The notes below the pieces were generated by a model, which was given only the letters and a program-made list of their open reading frames with translations, made no database searches and was not told where the DNA came from. The translations under genes were made by a program, and so were the position numbers. From contig JABIRI010000150.1 in the NCBI GenBank assembly GCA_018667915.1, forward strand, positions 1-37,146: a stretch of 37,146 nt of DNA, read 5' to 3'. The first letter of the stretch is position 1. Every line of letters begins with the position of its first letter. This DNA is from Opitutaceae bacterium (lineage in GTDB: Bacteria; Verrucomicrobiota; Verrucomicrobiia; Opitutales; Opitutaceae). Positions 15,517 to 23,759 of this stretch are shown here, in pieces.

Positions 15517-16695
15517 ATGAAAATGCACTCGAGATTAATTGGAATTGTGGTCGGCCTCGTGGGTGGGTTCGGCGCGTCGATCGTGGCGACGGCAAGCGTC
15601 CCCGGTATCCACAAGGTGAAGGACGTGATTATCTATCAGGACGATCGATTCCACTCCGCGTTTCCCTCGGTGGTGAAACGTCCTGACGGCGAGTTGTTGG
15701 TCGCGTTTCGGCGGGCGCCCAATCGGCTGCTGTGGGGGGAAGATCACAACAACCACGTTGATCCCAATAGCTATATGGTGATGGTGCGATCTTCGGATGG
15801 AGAGAACTTCACCGCCGAACCGGAACTGATTCACGCGAACAACTGGGGCGGTTCGCAGGATCCGTGTATGTTGCAACTGCGTGATGGGACGATTCTGTGC
15901 TTCAGTTATGGCTGGACGTTTGTGCGGCCCGACGGCGTGCCGAATTTGAAACCCCCGGTGCGAAATGTCGGATACAACGCAATTTTTAACGGCGGGTATT
16001 ATCTACGTTCGGAGGACGGGGGGCAAAATTGGCAGGGACCGATGCGAGCCCCGCATATCGAACCGGAGTTGCTGCTCGATCCGTTTGGTGAACCCATTAC
16101 GGCATACAACCGGGGCGCCGCGGTGGAAGGTAAGGATGGACGGCTCTTCTGGGTTGCGGCGGCGACCGATCGGATTTCACCGCATCGCACCTCCACCCAT
16201 CTTCTGATATCGGAAGATAAGGGACTGTCGTGGGAATATTCGACACCGGTGGCGGCCGATGAGGACGTGACGTTTAACGAAGCTTCGATCTATGAAACGC
16301 CGAAGGGGGATTTGGTGGCGTTTTTGCGCACGGCGAATTTTGAGGATCAAGCGTGTATCGCTCGCTCTACCGATGGTGGAAAAACGTTCGAACCGTGGCA
16401 GGGAATGGGATGGCAAGGTCATCCGCTCCACGCCCTTCGTTTGCCGGATAATAGGGTGTTGTTGGTTTACGGCTACCGTCATGCCCCGCGCGGGATTCGC
16501 GCCCGGGTGTTGAATGCCGAATGCACGGACTATGCGACGGCGGCGGAGATTGTGCTGCGCGATGATGGCACGACCTCGGATCTCGGTTATCCGTGGTCGG
16601 TGATGCTGGATGATAAGCGCGTTTTGGTAACCTATTACATGAATGTCGACGGAGGCCTGCCGCACATTGCAGGCACGATCTTGGCGCTGAATTAA
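15517..16695 (+). CDS. Exported sialidase-like BNR/Asp-box beta-propeller protein
   Basis: 392 aa from the ATG at 15517, 5 nt after the previous stop, with GGAG about ten bases upstream. Signal peptide 1-27. Asp boxes mark a six-bladed propeller: SSDGENF 92-98, SEDGGQNW 165-172, SEDKGLSW 232-239, STDGGKTF 284-291. FHSAFPSVVKRPDGELLVAFRR near 45-66 has the arginine placed as in sialidases, cut here to its role. Family members include exo-sialidases (GH33) and many untested enzymes on uronic or deoxy sugars. The full sialidase set (arginine triad, Tyr/Glu pair) is not obvious by eye, so sialic acid is not asserted as substrate. Lies within the export operon; an outer-membrane or periplasmic site is likely. 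Confidence 0.82.
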   Translation: MKMHSRLIGIVVGLVGGFGASIVATASVPGIHKVKDVIIYQDDRFHSAFPSVVKRPDGELLVAFRRAPNRLLWGEDHNNHVDPNSYMVMVRSSDGENFTAEPELIHANNWGGSQDPCMLQLRDGTILCFSYGWTFVRPDGVPNLKPPVRNVGYNAIFNGGYYLRSEDGGQNWQGPMRAPHIEPELLLDPFGEPITAYNRGAAVEGKDGRLFWVAAATDRISPHRTSTHLLISEDKGLSWEYSTPVAADEDVTFNEASIYETPKGDLVAFLRTANFEDQACIARSTDGGKTFEPWQGMGWQGHPLHALRLPDNRVLLVYGYRHAPRGIRARVLNAECTDYATAAEIVLRDDGTTSDLGYPWSVMLDDKRVLVTYYMNVDGGLPHIAGTILALN

Positions 16696-16713
16696 TCCTC
16701 TCTAGAAATCCCC

Positions 16714-18234
16714 ATGAAAATCTCCTCTATCCGAGCAGCGCTGGTGTCGCTATTGTTAGTATCCGCGCTACGACCAGATGTCGTGGCGGCAGGTCTCAAC
16801 CCGATCGGCCAGCAACGTCAGTTTTTCTTCGATGATGCTATTGTTGAAACACTGGAGAACACCCGCCGGAAACTGAACCCGGCGTTGAAGCTTGCAGATA
16901 ATCCCGTGATCAAACGGGACAAACCTTGGGAAGGGCCGGACATGCGTTTGGCCTGGGTGATCTTTGATCAGCGCATGGGCAAATTCCGCATGCGTTATTC
17001 GTCCGGAGTGTTTCGGGCGGCGGGGCGCGACGAAAAGGGCGAGGTTATCGTAAAAGGAGAGCACGATGAGGAGTCGGCCAAGCGCGTGGTTTGCGAAGCG
17101 TTCTCCGATGACGGGGTGAATTGGGTGAAACCGGAGTTGGGCTTGGTTGAATTCGAGGGATCGACCGCGAACAACATCCTGCCGGAATCGGCGCTCTATT
17201 ATTACCTGTTTGAAGATCTCCATGACCCCGATCCGGCGAAGCGTTACAAAGCGCAGGTGCGCACGGGGACTTACGATGGCAATGGCATGACCTACGCGAT
17301 GTATTATTCGTCCGACGCCTACGTCTGGACGGCTTACGCTGAGAATCCCATCATCGACACGGGCACGCAACCCGGTCGGTGGGGTCCGTCGGATTTCATG
17401 GGTTGGGATCCGATTCGTGAGACTTACGCGGTGCACATGGAGAACAATTTCCATATGCATTCACCCACTCATCACCGCCGATCCATTGGGCGAGCGGAGA
17501 GCCCGGACATGATCCATTGGTCCGAACCCGCAACGATCATCGTGGTGGATGATGAGGACTATCCTGACACGGAGTTCTATCATTTTCCGGCCATTACTCA
17601 CGAAGGCTGGTATATGGGTTTCCTGTGGATGTTTTCGACGACGAACACTCAACACGAACCACACTTCGCGTTTAGTCGGGATGGGATTAATTATGATCGC
17701 ACTTATCGGGAACCAATTATTCGTCGCGGGGACAATGGACGATTTGATGCGGTATCTGTTTATGCCAATCGCCCGATTATTCACGGCGATGAAGTGCTCT
17801 GCTATTACACGGGCACGAACTGGCGTTCGCCGGAGCAGCTGGTGGTGTTGGGGGATAAGGCGGAAGCCAAGATTGGCTTGGCCAAGCTCCCGTTGGATGG
17901 GTTCGTTTCGCTTGAAGGCGCGCGCCATAATTTCAGTCGTGTCACGACCCGCACGTTCACTTTCGAAGGAGATAAATTGGAGGTGAACCTCCAGGCAGCA
18001 TTGCAGCAATGGGGCGCGGAACCATGCGAAGTGAAGGTGGAAATCCTTAACGGGCGACACGCCCCGATCGAGGGTTTTGGTTTTGATGACGCCGATACGC
18101 TTTCGACCACTGCGGTTGATCATGTCGTAACCTGGCGCGGCGGTGATGCGGATGTCTCCGCATTGGCTGGCCAGCCCGTGCGCTTAAAAATCCATTTCAA
18201 GAACGCCAAACTCTACACGTTCCAATTCCGATGA
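16714..18234 (+). CDS. Exported glycosidase-like beta-propeller protein, paralogue 2 (divergent)
   Basis: 506 aa. Signal peptide MKISSIRAALVSLLLVSALR to about AAG at 27. The N-terminus QQRQFFFDDAIVE, then SDDGVNWVKPELGL..FEGSTANNIL and the blade repeats MIHWSEP and SRDGINYDRT show kinship to paralogues 1 and 3. The tail LDGFVSLEGA..TTRTFTFEG..LEVNLQ ending VSALAGQPVRLKIHFKNAKLYTFQFR (shown in parts) is the same C-terminal beta module, here without the ATSAAGS box. It therefore probably acts on a related but different linkage. No GH family is assigned. It follows the BNR gene by 18 nt and overlaps the next gene by ATGA. Confidence 0.78.
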   Translation: MKISSIRAALVSLLLVSALRPDVVAAGLNPIGQQRQFFFDDAIVETLENTRRKLNPALKLADNPVIKRDKPWEGPDMRLAWVIFDQRMGKFRMRYSSGVFRAAGRDEKGEVIVKGEHDEESAKRVVCEAFSDDGVNWVKPELGLVEFEGSTANNILPESALYYYLFEDLHDPDPAKRYKAQVRTGTYDGNGMTYAMYYSSDAYVWTAYAENPIIDTGTQPGRWGPSDFMGWDPIRETYAVHMENNFHMHSPTHHRRSIGRAESPDMIHWSEPATIIVVDDEDYPDTEFYHFPAITHEGWYMGFLWMFSTTNTQHEPHFAFSRDGINYDRTYREPIIRRGDNGRFDAVSVYANRPIIHGDEVLCYYTGTNWRSPEQLVVLGDKAEAKIGLAKLPLDGFVSLEGARHNFSRVTTRTFTFEGDKLEVNLQAALQQWGAEPCEVKVEILNGRHAPIEGFGFDDADTLSTTAVDHVVTWRGGDADVSALAGQPVRLKIHFKNAKLYTFQFR

Positions 18235-19931
18235 AAGGCCGCTTGATTACCGCCGCAGCGCTTTTTTGGGTCGCGGGACTTTCCGCCACTGAACGTTTGC
18301 TCTTCGACGACTACTATCAGCATCCGCGCGATGACGCGCAGTATGGCCAAGGAGTAGCGCGGGGCGATGCCACGTTGCGGGGACTCTCCAATTTCTATGC
18401 GCCTCATGCGACCGGGATTCCCAATGGCACCTTTGTTTTCGCGGAATTGATCGCTGAGAAATGGGTCACGGAAGTGAGTGACCAACCGATCTCGAGCGAG
18501 TTACTGGAGGGAGTGGGTGGCTACATGTTGGTATGTCCGGTGCGCAAGGAGTTGGACGGTCGGGCAAATTTGACCGAGCATGAGGCGGACATCCTGGAAG
18601 CATTTGTGGCCAACGGCGGCAGCCTGATAATGGTGGCCAACAGTGTTTCGGATCCGGATAAGATTGGTTTCGATTTTGCCGGTATGAATCTCATCGGAGC
18701 CCGCTTCGGTGCTCAGTTTTTACCGACCCAGACGGATACCATTTCGGTGCCGATCGCACCGGATCATCCCGTGTTTGATGACGTGTCCGATATCATCTTT
18801 GGCAATGGCGCGACCATCACGATCGCGGAGAAGCCATCGGTCGATGCCGTGGTGTTGATGGCCAGTCATCGTGAGGGCGTGGAAGGACCGGTCGCGGTAT
18901 TGATTACGCATGGGAAGGGCAAGGTGCTGATGCTGGGAGATGCCGGCACCTTGGGGAATGCCCACGCGTTCCGCGGCGATACGGATCACGCGGAAGGTTT
19001 GCGCCAGATGATGTTTGCGCTGCTGCCTGATGGACCGATGCCGCATTACGTTTGGAGGCTAGGGACGTCGCTGAGTGTGAACGTGCGCGAAGAACAGGTG
19101 GTGTCCGGCTATCCCGAGTTGATGGAGGTGTTCCGGCTCCCGCATCCGGCGGGCGCTCAAGTGTTTTCAAGTGCGATGCGGCAGATCGATTTGGAGGCGT
19201 CGGGCGCGTCCGCGACTGCGGCGTCGAGCAAAGATTTTGTTTCGGCGGTGGCAGAGCGATCGGGCGAGTTTTTGTTGGAGGTCGGAGAGGCCCGTGGCGG
19301 TGGGTTTGCGGTGGATTGGCAGATCGGTGATCAGGCGATGGCTGCCAAACTGATGCCCAATGGCCGAATGCAGGAGGGCGAGATGCCACGTGATCAGGCT
19401 GGGGACGATTGGTCCTCCGTTCTGATGAACGAAATCATTGGCGGTCCTTTACGGTCCCACGCGCAGCCCGGTGAACGTTGGTCGGCGTCGACGCTTGCGC
19501 GTTGGCCGCAGTTGCAACTGGGTGCGGTGGCGCGCCACGAGAAGACGGCAGGGACGTTTCATTTTGTGGGCGAAGCCAACTTCGCGGGTGAACCGTGTTA
19601 TCGCGTGAAGCGAGTCGTTGAATTGGATGGGAGCGACTGGTCGTTGGGTGACCTTGTGGACGCCGAGTATGCGACGCAGATGGAATCTCTCGGACTTAAA
19701 GTGCAGGCCGGAGGAATGCTTACGGTGTCCGAGTATTGGATAAGTCGGACCACGCGTTTACCGGTGCATACCAAGGTGAGCACGACGGCGACGGTGTGGT
19801 GGGAAGATCCTCGGTTCCCCGCTAGATACGTGGGGAGCCACGATTCCAAGAATTACGAAAATTGGGAGCGGACCAATTTTGTGATCACTTACGGGCGGGT
19901 GCTGGAGGCGGATTTTTCTGACCGGCGGTAA
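18231..19931 (+). CDS. Exported protein of unknown function with a GATase1/DUF4350-like N-terminal half
   Basis: 566 aa; not recognised with confidence. Signal peptide MKGRLITAAALFWVAGLSA. The N-terminal half (about 20-275) reads like a class-I amidotransferase or DUF4350-type fold: LTEHEADILEAFVANGGSLI near 115-134, PDHPVFDDVSDI, then GKGKVLMLGDAGTLGN near 227-242. No cysteine-histidine amidase pair is seen, so a binding role is more likely. The C-terminal half (about 280-566) has many beta strands and no motif I know; WIS..TRLPVHTKV and WWEDPRFPARY recall lipoprotein-type carrier domains (weak). It is the last gene of the export operon, coupled by ATGA to the propeller gene. A scaffolding or glycan-binding helper is possible. 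Confidence 0.65.
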   Translation: MKGRLITAAALFWVAGLSATERLLFDDYYQHPRDDAQYGQGVARGDATLRGLSNFYAPHATGIPNGTFVFAELIAEKWVTEVSDQPISSELLEGVGGYMLVCPVRKELDGRANLTEHEADILEAFVANGGSLIMVANSVSDPDKIGFDFAGMNLIGARFGAQFLPTQTDTISVPIAPDHPVFDDVSDIIFGNGATITIAEKPSVDAVVLMASHREGVEGPVAVLITHGKGKVLMLGDAGTLGNAHAFRGDTDHAEGLRQMMFALLPDGPMPHYVWRLGTSLSVNVREEQVVSGYPELMEVFRLPHPAGAQVFSSAMRQIDLEASGASATAASSKDFVSAVAERSGEFLLEVGEARGGGFAVDWQIGDQAMAAKLMPNGRMQEGEMPRDQAGDDWSSVLMNEIIGGPLRSHAQPGERWSASTLARWPQLQLGAVARHEKTAGTFHFVGEANFAGEPCYRVKRVVELDGSDWSLGDLVDAEYATQMESLGLKVQAGGMLTVSEYWISRTTRLPVHTKVSTTATVWWEDPRFPARYVGSHDSKNYENWERTNFVITYGRVLEADFSDRR

Positions 19932-19981
19932 GGGCGGGCGCCGAGTAGGGGTGGAGGGGGGGAATTTGATAAAGATAAAGA

Positions 19982-20016
19982 TCCGCCATTATCCCGCTGG
20001 GCGGGACAATGGCGGA
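19982..20016. terminator. Strong stem-loop after the export operon
   Basis: TCCGCCATT (19982-19990) pairs perfectly with AATGGCGGA (20008-20016), and inside it TCCCGC pairs with GCGGGA around a TGG loop: 15 base pairs with one internal mismatch. It is flanked on both sides by TAAAGATAAAG. It lies 51 nt after the stop at 19931, so it may end or stabilise that transcript; no T-run follows. Rest of the 406-bp gap: two large palindromes (20088-20238) and small hairpins at 20271-20296. No gene is seen. Confidence 0.5.
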
Positions 20017-20087
20017 CAAGTAAAGATAAAGAGAAAGAACTGGGAGGCAGGTGCGCTTGACGGGACTTTTGGTTCGCTCGGTTCGAA

Positions 20088-20156
20088 GGGGTCACGTCGG
20101 AAAAAATTAACTGCCCCTGCTCCGCGGGATTCGTTAGTTTTTAACGACATGACCCC
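20088..20156. repeat. Large imperfect palindrome A
   Basis: The 24-nt arms 20088-20111 and 20133-20156 pair at 20 of 24 positions, with outer ends GGGGTCA and TGACCCC. Further out, GTTCGAAG (20081) and CTTCGAAC (20162-20169) also pair, off register by a few bases. The interior has a CCGCGG core. It looks like a decayed mobile palindrome or a transposon-end remnant. Confidence 0.6.
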
Positions 20157-20174
20157 GTGGGCTTCGAACGTCTT

Positions 20175-20238
20175 GGGGTTGGTGTCGCTAAAAAGTATAA
20201 CGAAGCAAAGCGTAGTTCACTTTTTGCGACCCGACCCC
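20175..20238. repeat. Large imperfect palindrome B
   Basis: GGGGTTGGTGTCGCTAAAAA begins the left arm (20175-20196); the right arm 20219-20238 ends GCGACCCGACCCC. The inner segments CGCTAAAAAGT and ACTTTTTGCG pair almost completely, and the loop AACGAAGCAAAGCGTAGTT is partly self-complementary. It follows palindrome A directly and shares its GGGGT...ACCCC ends. Confidence 0.6.
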
Positions 20239-20270
20239 TTACCCGCACGATCGCACGGACTCGAGAACGA

Positions 20271-20296
20271 TCCGCCTTCGCCGAGGCTTCGGCGGA
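20271..20296. repeat. Small GC-rich hairpin with alternative pairings
   Basis: TCCGCC (20271) can pair with GGCGGA (20291), or CGCCGA (20279) with TCGGCG (20289) around GGCT. The TCCGCC...GGCGGA ends match those of the stem-loop at 19982. Flanking ACGAGAACGA-like repeats occur on both sides. Between two genes that both end here (convergent), so bidirectional termination is possible. Confidence 0.4.
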
Positions 20297-20337
20297 CAAG
20301 GAACGAGAACGATTACGAGGCTGATTGGATTATTGGC

Positions 20338-21231
20338 CTACTTCCTCCCACTCGCCGCTAGAATGACCCAGGCGGCGGAGGTGCGGGCGTCGGGGGCGGG
20401 GTGATCGAGGAGGGGCACGAGGTCCTTGATATCGCTCGGGTCGTAGTAGGGCATGATGCCCTGCACGCTGTGGAAGATCAGGAGCGGATCGCTCGTGGCG
20501 ATGGCGGCTTCCAGAAACTTGCGCCACTTCGGCATGTCGGCGGGAGAGGCATTCAGAAAGTGGGCGTTGGCGACGACGATCGTATTCACGAGATCAACCC
20601 CTTCGGCGGCGTTGGCGGCCGCGGCGAGTGCCGCTAAGATTGTCGGGTCAGTGGGTTTTAGGCGGGCCAGCATGTAGGCGACGCGTAGCCGAGTATCCCC
20701 ATCGCCGGTTTCCAGCCATTTGACAATTTGCGGGGTAGCGGAAGCGGGCAGGTCGCGCGACCAATTGCACCAGAGCGCGAAGGCGGCGTCTTTATCCGGG
20801 GCTTCGGCGGCCCATGCTTCCATGTTGGCTACCACATGCGGCGGAGGAGGCGCGAGTAGCTTGGCGACGGATTCGGCGGCGTGGACGCGATCCGGGAGTC
20901 CGAGCGTGGTGGCGATATTGAAGATCTGGTTGATCCAGATCTGACGGGCTTCGGGGGTGCGATCGACCCGGGCCAGGGCACGCCAATTCGTGATACGCAT
21001 GATGGGGGTATCGTCCTGCTCGAATCGAATCGGATAATAATGCTCCCAGACTTTGCGGCTGTGACCAAAGGGAATGAGGACTTCGGCGGCATGAATCTGA
21101 TCGACGGGTGTGCCTACTTCGAGGACTTCAAGCAGGGTGTCTATCGCGCGATCAGTGAGTGATTCAGCGGAAGCGGCGAGGGCGACGGAAGCTGATAGCA
21201 CGAGGGAGAGGAGTAAGGATCGAGAGGTCAT
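20338..21231 (-). CDS. Exported HEAT-like helical repeat protein of unknown function
   Basis: 297 aa from the ATG at 21231, giving MTSRSLLLSLVLSASVALAA, a clear signal peptide; a longer reading to 21270 would bury it behind 13 residues. After the signal the protein is all-helical with alternating hydrophobic pairs (AESVAKLLAPP, VAYMLARLKPTDPTILAAL, LVPLLDHPAPDARTSAAWVI), typical of HEAT or armadillo-like solenoids that bind proteins. No catalytic motif is seen. It follows the D-2-hydroxyacid dehydrogenase gene by 14 nt and is the last gene of the minus operon starting at 23478. A periplasmic adaptor is a fair guess; it could be unrelated to the pathway. Confidence 0.72.
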   Translation of the reverse strand: MTSRSLLLSLVLSASVALAASAESLTDRAIDTLLEVLEVGTPVDQIHAAEVLIPFGHSRKVWEHYYPIRFEQDDTPIMRITNWRALARVDRTPEARQIWINQIFNIATTLGLPDRVHAAESVAKLLAPPPPHVVANMEAWAAEAPDKDAAFALWCNWSRDLPASATPQIVKWLETGDGDTRLRVAYMLARLKPTDPTILAALAAAANAAEGVDLVNTIVVANAHFLNASPADMPKWRKFLEAAIATSDPLLIFHSVQGIMPYYDPSDIKDLVPLLDHPAPDARTSAAWVILAASGRK

Positions 21232-21245
21232 GGGACGATGCGGGT

Positions 21246-22220
21246 TTAAACTGAGCTGGGGTGTTGCCAAACGACGTTATGGTGCGGTGTGCCGTTGCGG
21301 TGGTGGGCGATATTTTCAGCGATCACGCCCCAGCGGTAAGCCATGGTTTCATGGGTGGGTTTATGCGGTGTCATGACCACATTGTCCAACTCGTGGAAAG
21401 GAGCGGTGGAGGGATGGCAGGGCTGATTATCTGTCGGGTAGGTCCACCAGACATCGAGTCCCGCGCCGCCAATTTTTCGTTCCTTCAAGGCCGTGTAGAG
21501 CGCGGCTTGATCGATGACGGGTCCGCGCCCGATGTTGATGATAAAGGCGGAGGGTTTCATCAGCTGGAGCTCAGGAATGCTGATTAAATCGATCGTGCCC
21601 TCGGCGCTGGGAATGGCGACGATCACGAAGTCGGCCGAGGGGAGCCGGATGGCTAGATCTGAGAGTGGCCCGAATGCTTGGAGGTCGAGATCTATGGCGC
21701 GCTCGGGATTGGCGGTGCGGGTGAGCACGGTGATTTTCATGTCGAGAAACTGTCCCCAGCGGACGAGTTCCCGACCGATGTGACCGAGGCCGAGCACGAG
21801 GAGATTCTTGCCGCTGACCTCGGGGAGGAAGGGACGCTCGGGCGTCCAATTGCCTTTACGAAGGTTGCGGTCGAGATTGAGCACGCCTTGTTGCAGATTG
21901 AGCATGTGGGCGAAGGCCCGTTCCGCGACCGCGCGCTCGTGACCGTAGACATTGCAAACCGTGCAGCCGGGTGGGAGGGCCTCGTGGGCGATCCCGTCGA
22001 CTCCGGCTCCAACACTTTGCATGAGTAGGGGACGGTTCGTAGCCGGAACGTGCCACTCGGATTTGAACAGCCCGGAAACAACGGCATCCCAATCGGGTAG
22101 CTGATCCGCAACCTCATCGTCATCGAGGGTGTCGAGGTGGATCAACTCATGCGGCACGGTTAAGCGTTCGGCTAGAGCGGGAGCAAAGCTGGCGTTGATG
22201 GCGATACGGACGGGAGGCAT
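21246..22220 (-). CDS. D-2-hydroxyacid dehydrogenase family protein
   Basis: 324 aa from the ATG at 22220; the frame is open further upstream only as the antisense shadow of the enolase gene. NAD motif GLGHIGR at 144-150, R232 in NIGRGPVID, and H286 in MTPHKP. The catalytic glutamate normally found just after LDV (as in DVFE.EP) is absent: the sequence reads GLDVWWTYPTD at 254-264. Subfamilies with DVWW or DVWY followed by YP may still be active, but the change is worth noting. Typical reaction: NAD-linked reduction of a 2-keto acid or oxidation of a D-2-hydroxy acid. It lies 22 nt after the enolase-superfamily gene, so it could handle the 2-keto product of that dehydratase. Confidence 0.87.
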   Translation of the reverse strand: MPPVRIAINASFAPALAERLTVPHELIHLDTLDDDEVADQLPDWDAVVSGLFKSEWHVPATNRPLLMQSVGAGVDGIAHEALPPGCTVCNVYGHERAVAERAFAHMLNLQQGVLNLDRNLRKGNWTPERPFLPEVSGKNLLVLGLGHIGRELVRWGQFLDMKITVLTRTANPERAIDLDLQAFGPLSDLAIRLPSADFVIVAIPSAEGTIDLISIPELQLMKPSAFIINIGRGPVIDQAALYTALKERKIGGAGLDVWWTYPTDNQPCHPSTAPFHELDNVVMTPHKPTHETMAYRWGVIAENIAHHRNGTPHHNVVWQHPSSV

Positions 22221-22242
22221 GGCAGCAGCGAAGTTGGCGGAG

Positions 22243-23478
22243 TTACGCGAGAAGGGTTTCGCCCGGTTCAAGGTGCTCGCGGCAGACTTCGAGATCGAGT
22301 TCGACGCCGAGGCCAGGCGCATCAGAGAGGGGGATGTGACCGTCACGGAAAAGGGGAACGTCGCGCCGCACGTATTGGCCGATCCAGTCGGTTTCGATGA
22401 AGTGGTATTCGACGCCGAGGAAACTACGGCAGGTGGCCGCAACGTTAGCGGCGGCGATAGTGGCGAGTGCGCCGCCATTGCCATGGAAGGCGGCCGAGCG
22501 GTGATGGACCTCAGCGTATTGGGCGATCTTTTGGAGCTCGTGCATGCCGCCGCAGAACATGACGTCGGGATGAATGATGTCGCAGGCCTGATGGTCGATG
22601 AATTGGCGGGCCTGTTCTAGGCCGAGCATCTCGCCGATACAAATGGGTATGGGGCTACCGGCGCGGACCTCGGCACAGGAATCGGGATTCACGATCGGAG
22701 TGGGATCCTCGAGCCACAGTAGGTTCAGAGGCTCGAGCGCTTGGGCCAGCCGAATGACGTCGGGCACGTTGTATTGCATGTGGCAATCGGCGCAGAGCTC
22801 GAAGTCAGGTCCCGCGGTTTCGCGCACCACGGTGAGTCGCTCCACGATGCGGTTGATTTGGGTGAGGGTCAGACTGCGGTTCCAAACATCGGTGTTAGCG
22901 TCGGGCGCCATGAAATCGATGTCGAACTTCAGTTGGGAAAATCCTTCGTCGCAGCTCGATGCGGCCATCTCTTTCCAGGCGTCGAGATTGGTGACGTCGG
23001 GTGGGGTGCTGCGATCGAGGTAGACTTTAACTTGATCGCGAAAGCGTCCGCCAAGCAGGTTGTAGGCGGGCGTGCCGAGCGTCTTACCGATCAGATCGCA
23101 GAGCGCGATTTCGACGCCACTCACCGCCCAAATTGGCGGTCCCCATGGTGTCGCGGTGGGCGAGCAAAATGGGACGGCGTTCATCCCGGGTTTCATCTCA
23201 TCCGCCCGCGAGGTCGGGGCGTGCGGCGCAGCGGTGCCGTAGAGCGTTTCGGAGACGATGGCATTGACGGCAAAAACGTCCCGTCCGGTGAAGTAGGCAT
23301 CAAGGTATTCGATGCCTTTGCGAATGCCCATGAAGTTATCACATTCGCCGAGTCCGAACTGACCGTTGTCGGCGTCGACGCGAATGATGACTTTGGTAAT
23401 TTTGGCGTCACTTTCGCCACCGACGCCGTGTTCACGGGGACCGCGGAGACGCATCATACGGATGGAGGTAATTTTCAT
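22243..23478 (-). CDS. Enolase superfamily protein (mandelate racemase / sugar-acid dehydratase type)
   Basis: 411 aa. N-terminal capping domain to about 125, then the barrel. Seen: K184 and D186 in LKFDID, metal ligands D231 (CADCHMQYN), E257 (WLEDPTP) and E283 (CIGEM), and H332 in FHGNGG. The DCH at 231-233 is reminiscent of mannonate or related sugar-acid dehydratases, which remove water from aldonates or uronates to give 2-keto-3-deoxy acids. The ATG at 23478 gives MKITSIRMMRLRG, a standard start for this family. First gene of the minus operon with the hydroxyacid dehydrogenase and HEAT-like protein; the candidate operator at 23568 lies 89 bp upstream. The specific sugar acid cannot be told. 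Confidence 0.9.
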   Translation of the reverse strand: MKITSIRMMRLRGPREHGVGGESDAKITKVIIRVDADNGQFGLGECDNFMGIRKGIEYLDAYFTGRDVFAVNAIVSETLYGTAAPHAPTSRADEMKPGMNAVPFCSPTATPWGPPIWAVSGVEIALCDLIGKTLGTPAYNLLGGRFRDQVKVYLDRSTPPDVTNLDAWKEMAASSCDEGFSQLKFDIDFMAPDANTDVWNRSLTLTQINRIVERLTVVRETAGPDFELCADCHMQYNVPDVIRLAQALEPLNLLWLEDPTPIVNPDSCAEVRAGSPIPICIGEMLGLEQARQFIDHQACDIIHPDVMFCGGMHELQKIAQYAEVHHRSAAFHGNGGALATIAAANVAATCRSFLGVEYHFIETDWIGQYVRRDVPLFRDGHIPLSDAPGLGVELDLEVCREHLEPGETLLA

Positions 23479-23567
23479 AGAAAAGGAAATACCGCTCAGT
23501 CATGAAGCCAGATCACTAACGATCAAAAAAACGCGAATGACGGGCGAAGGGAATCAGGGGTAAGGTG

Positions 23568-23581
23568 GATGAAATTTCATC
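23568..23581. promoter_or_regulatory. Candidate operator palindrome, site 3
   Basis: GATGAAATTTCATC is a perfect 14-bp palindrome in the 281-bp divergent region between the enolase-superfamily gene (start 23478) and the SDR gene (start 23760). It matches sites at 2631 and 13038. The rest of this gap shows no gene or further repeat. Confidence 0.55.
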
Positions 23582-23759
23582 CCGGGTGAGTCAGGGGTTT
23601 ACATCAAAGCCGAATGAGTTGATGACGAAGCCAACGTTTTGGTTTTGGTCCGTCATCGCAACGTTCATGTGCGTGATTCGTCATGAAAGTTCGCCTGAAA
23701 GTTTCAATCGAAGTGTCCTGAATCTTGCGCTGAGGATCGGTCGTATCCAGATTCGCCCG

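Noticed and set aside
15517-16695. Naming the BNR protein a true sialidase
   Set aside because: Asp boxes show the fold only; I could not identify the full arginine triad and Tyr/Glu pair, and no sialic acid catabolic genes are present.
23565-23759. N-terminal extension of the SDR at 23760
   Set aside because: The 65 extra codons encode no family-like sequence and cross the candidate operator region; the GTG at 23760 gives a standard SDR length.
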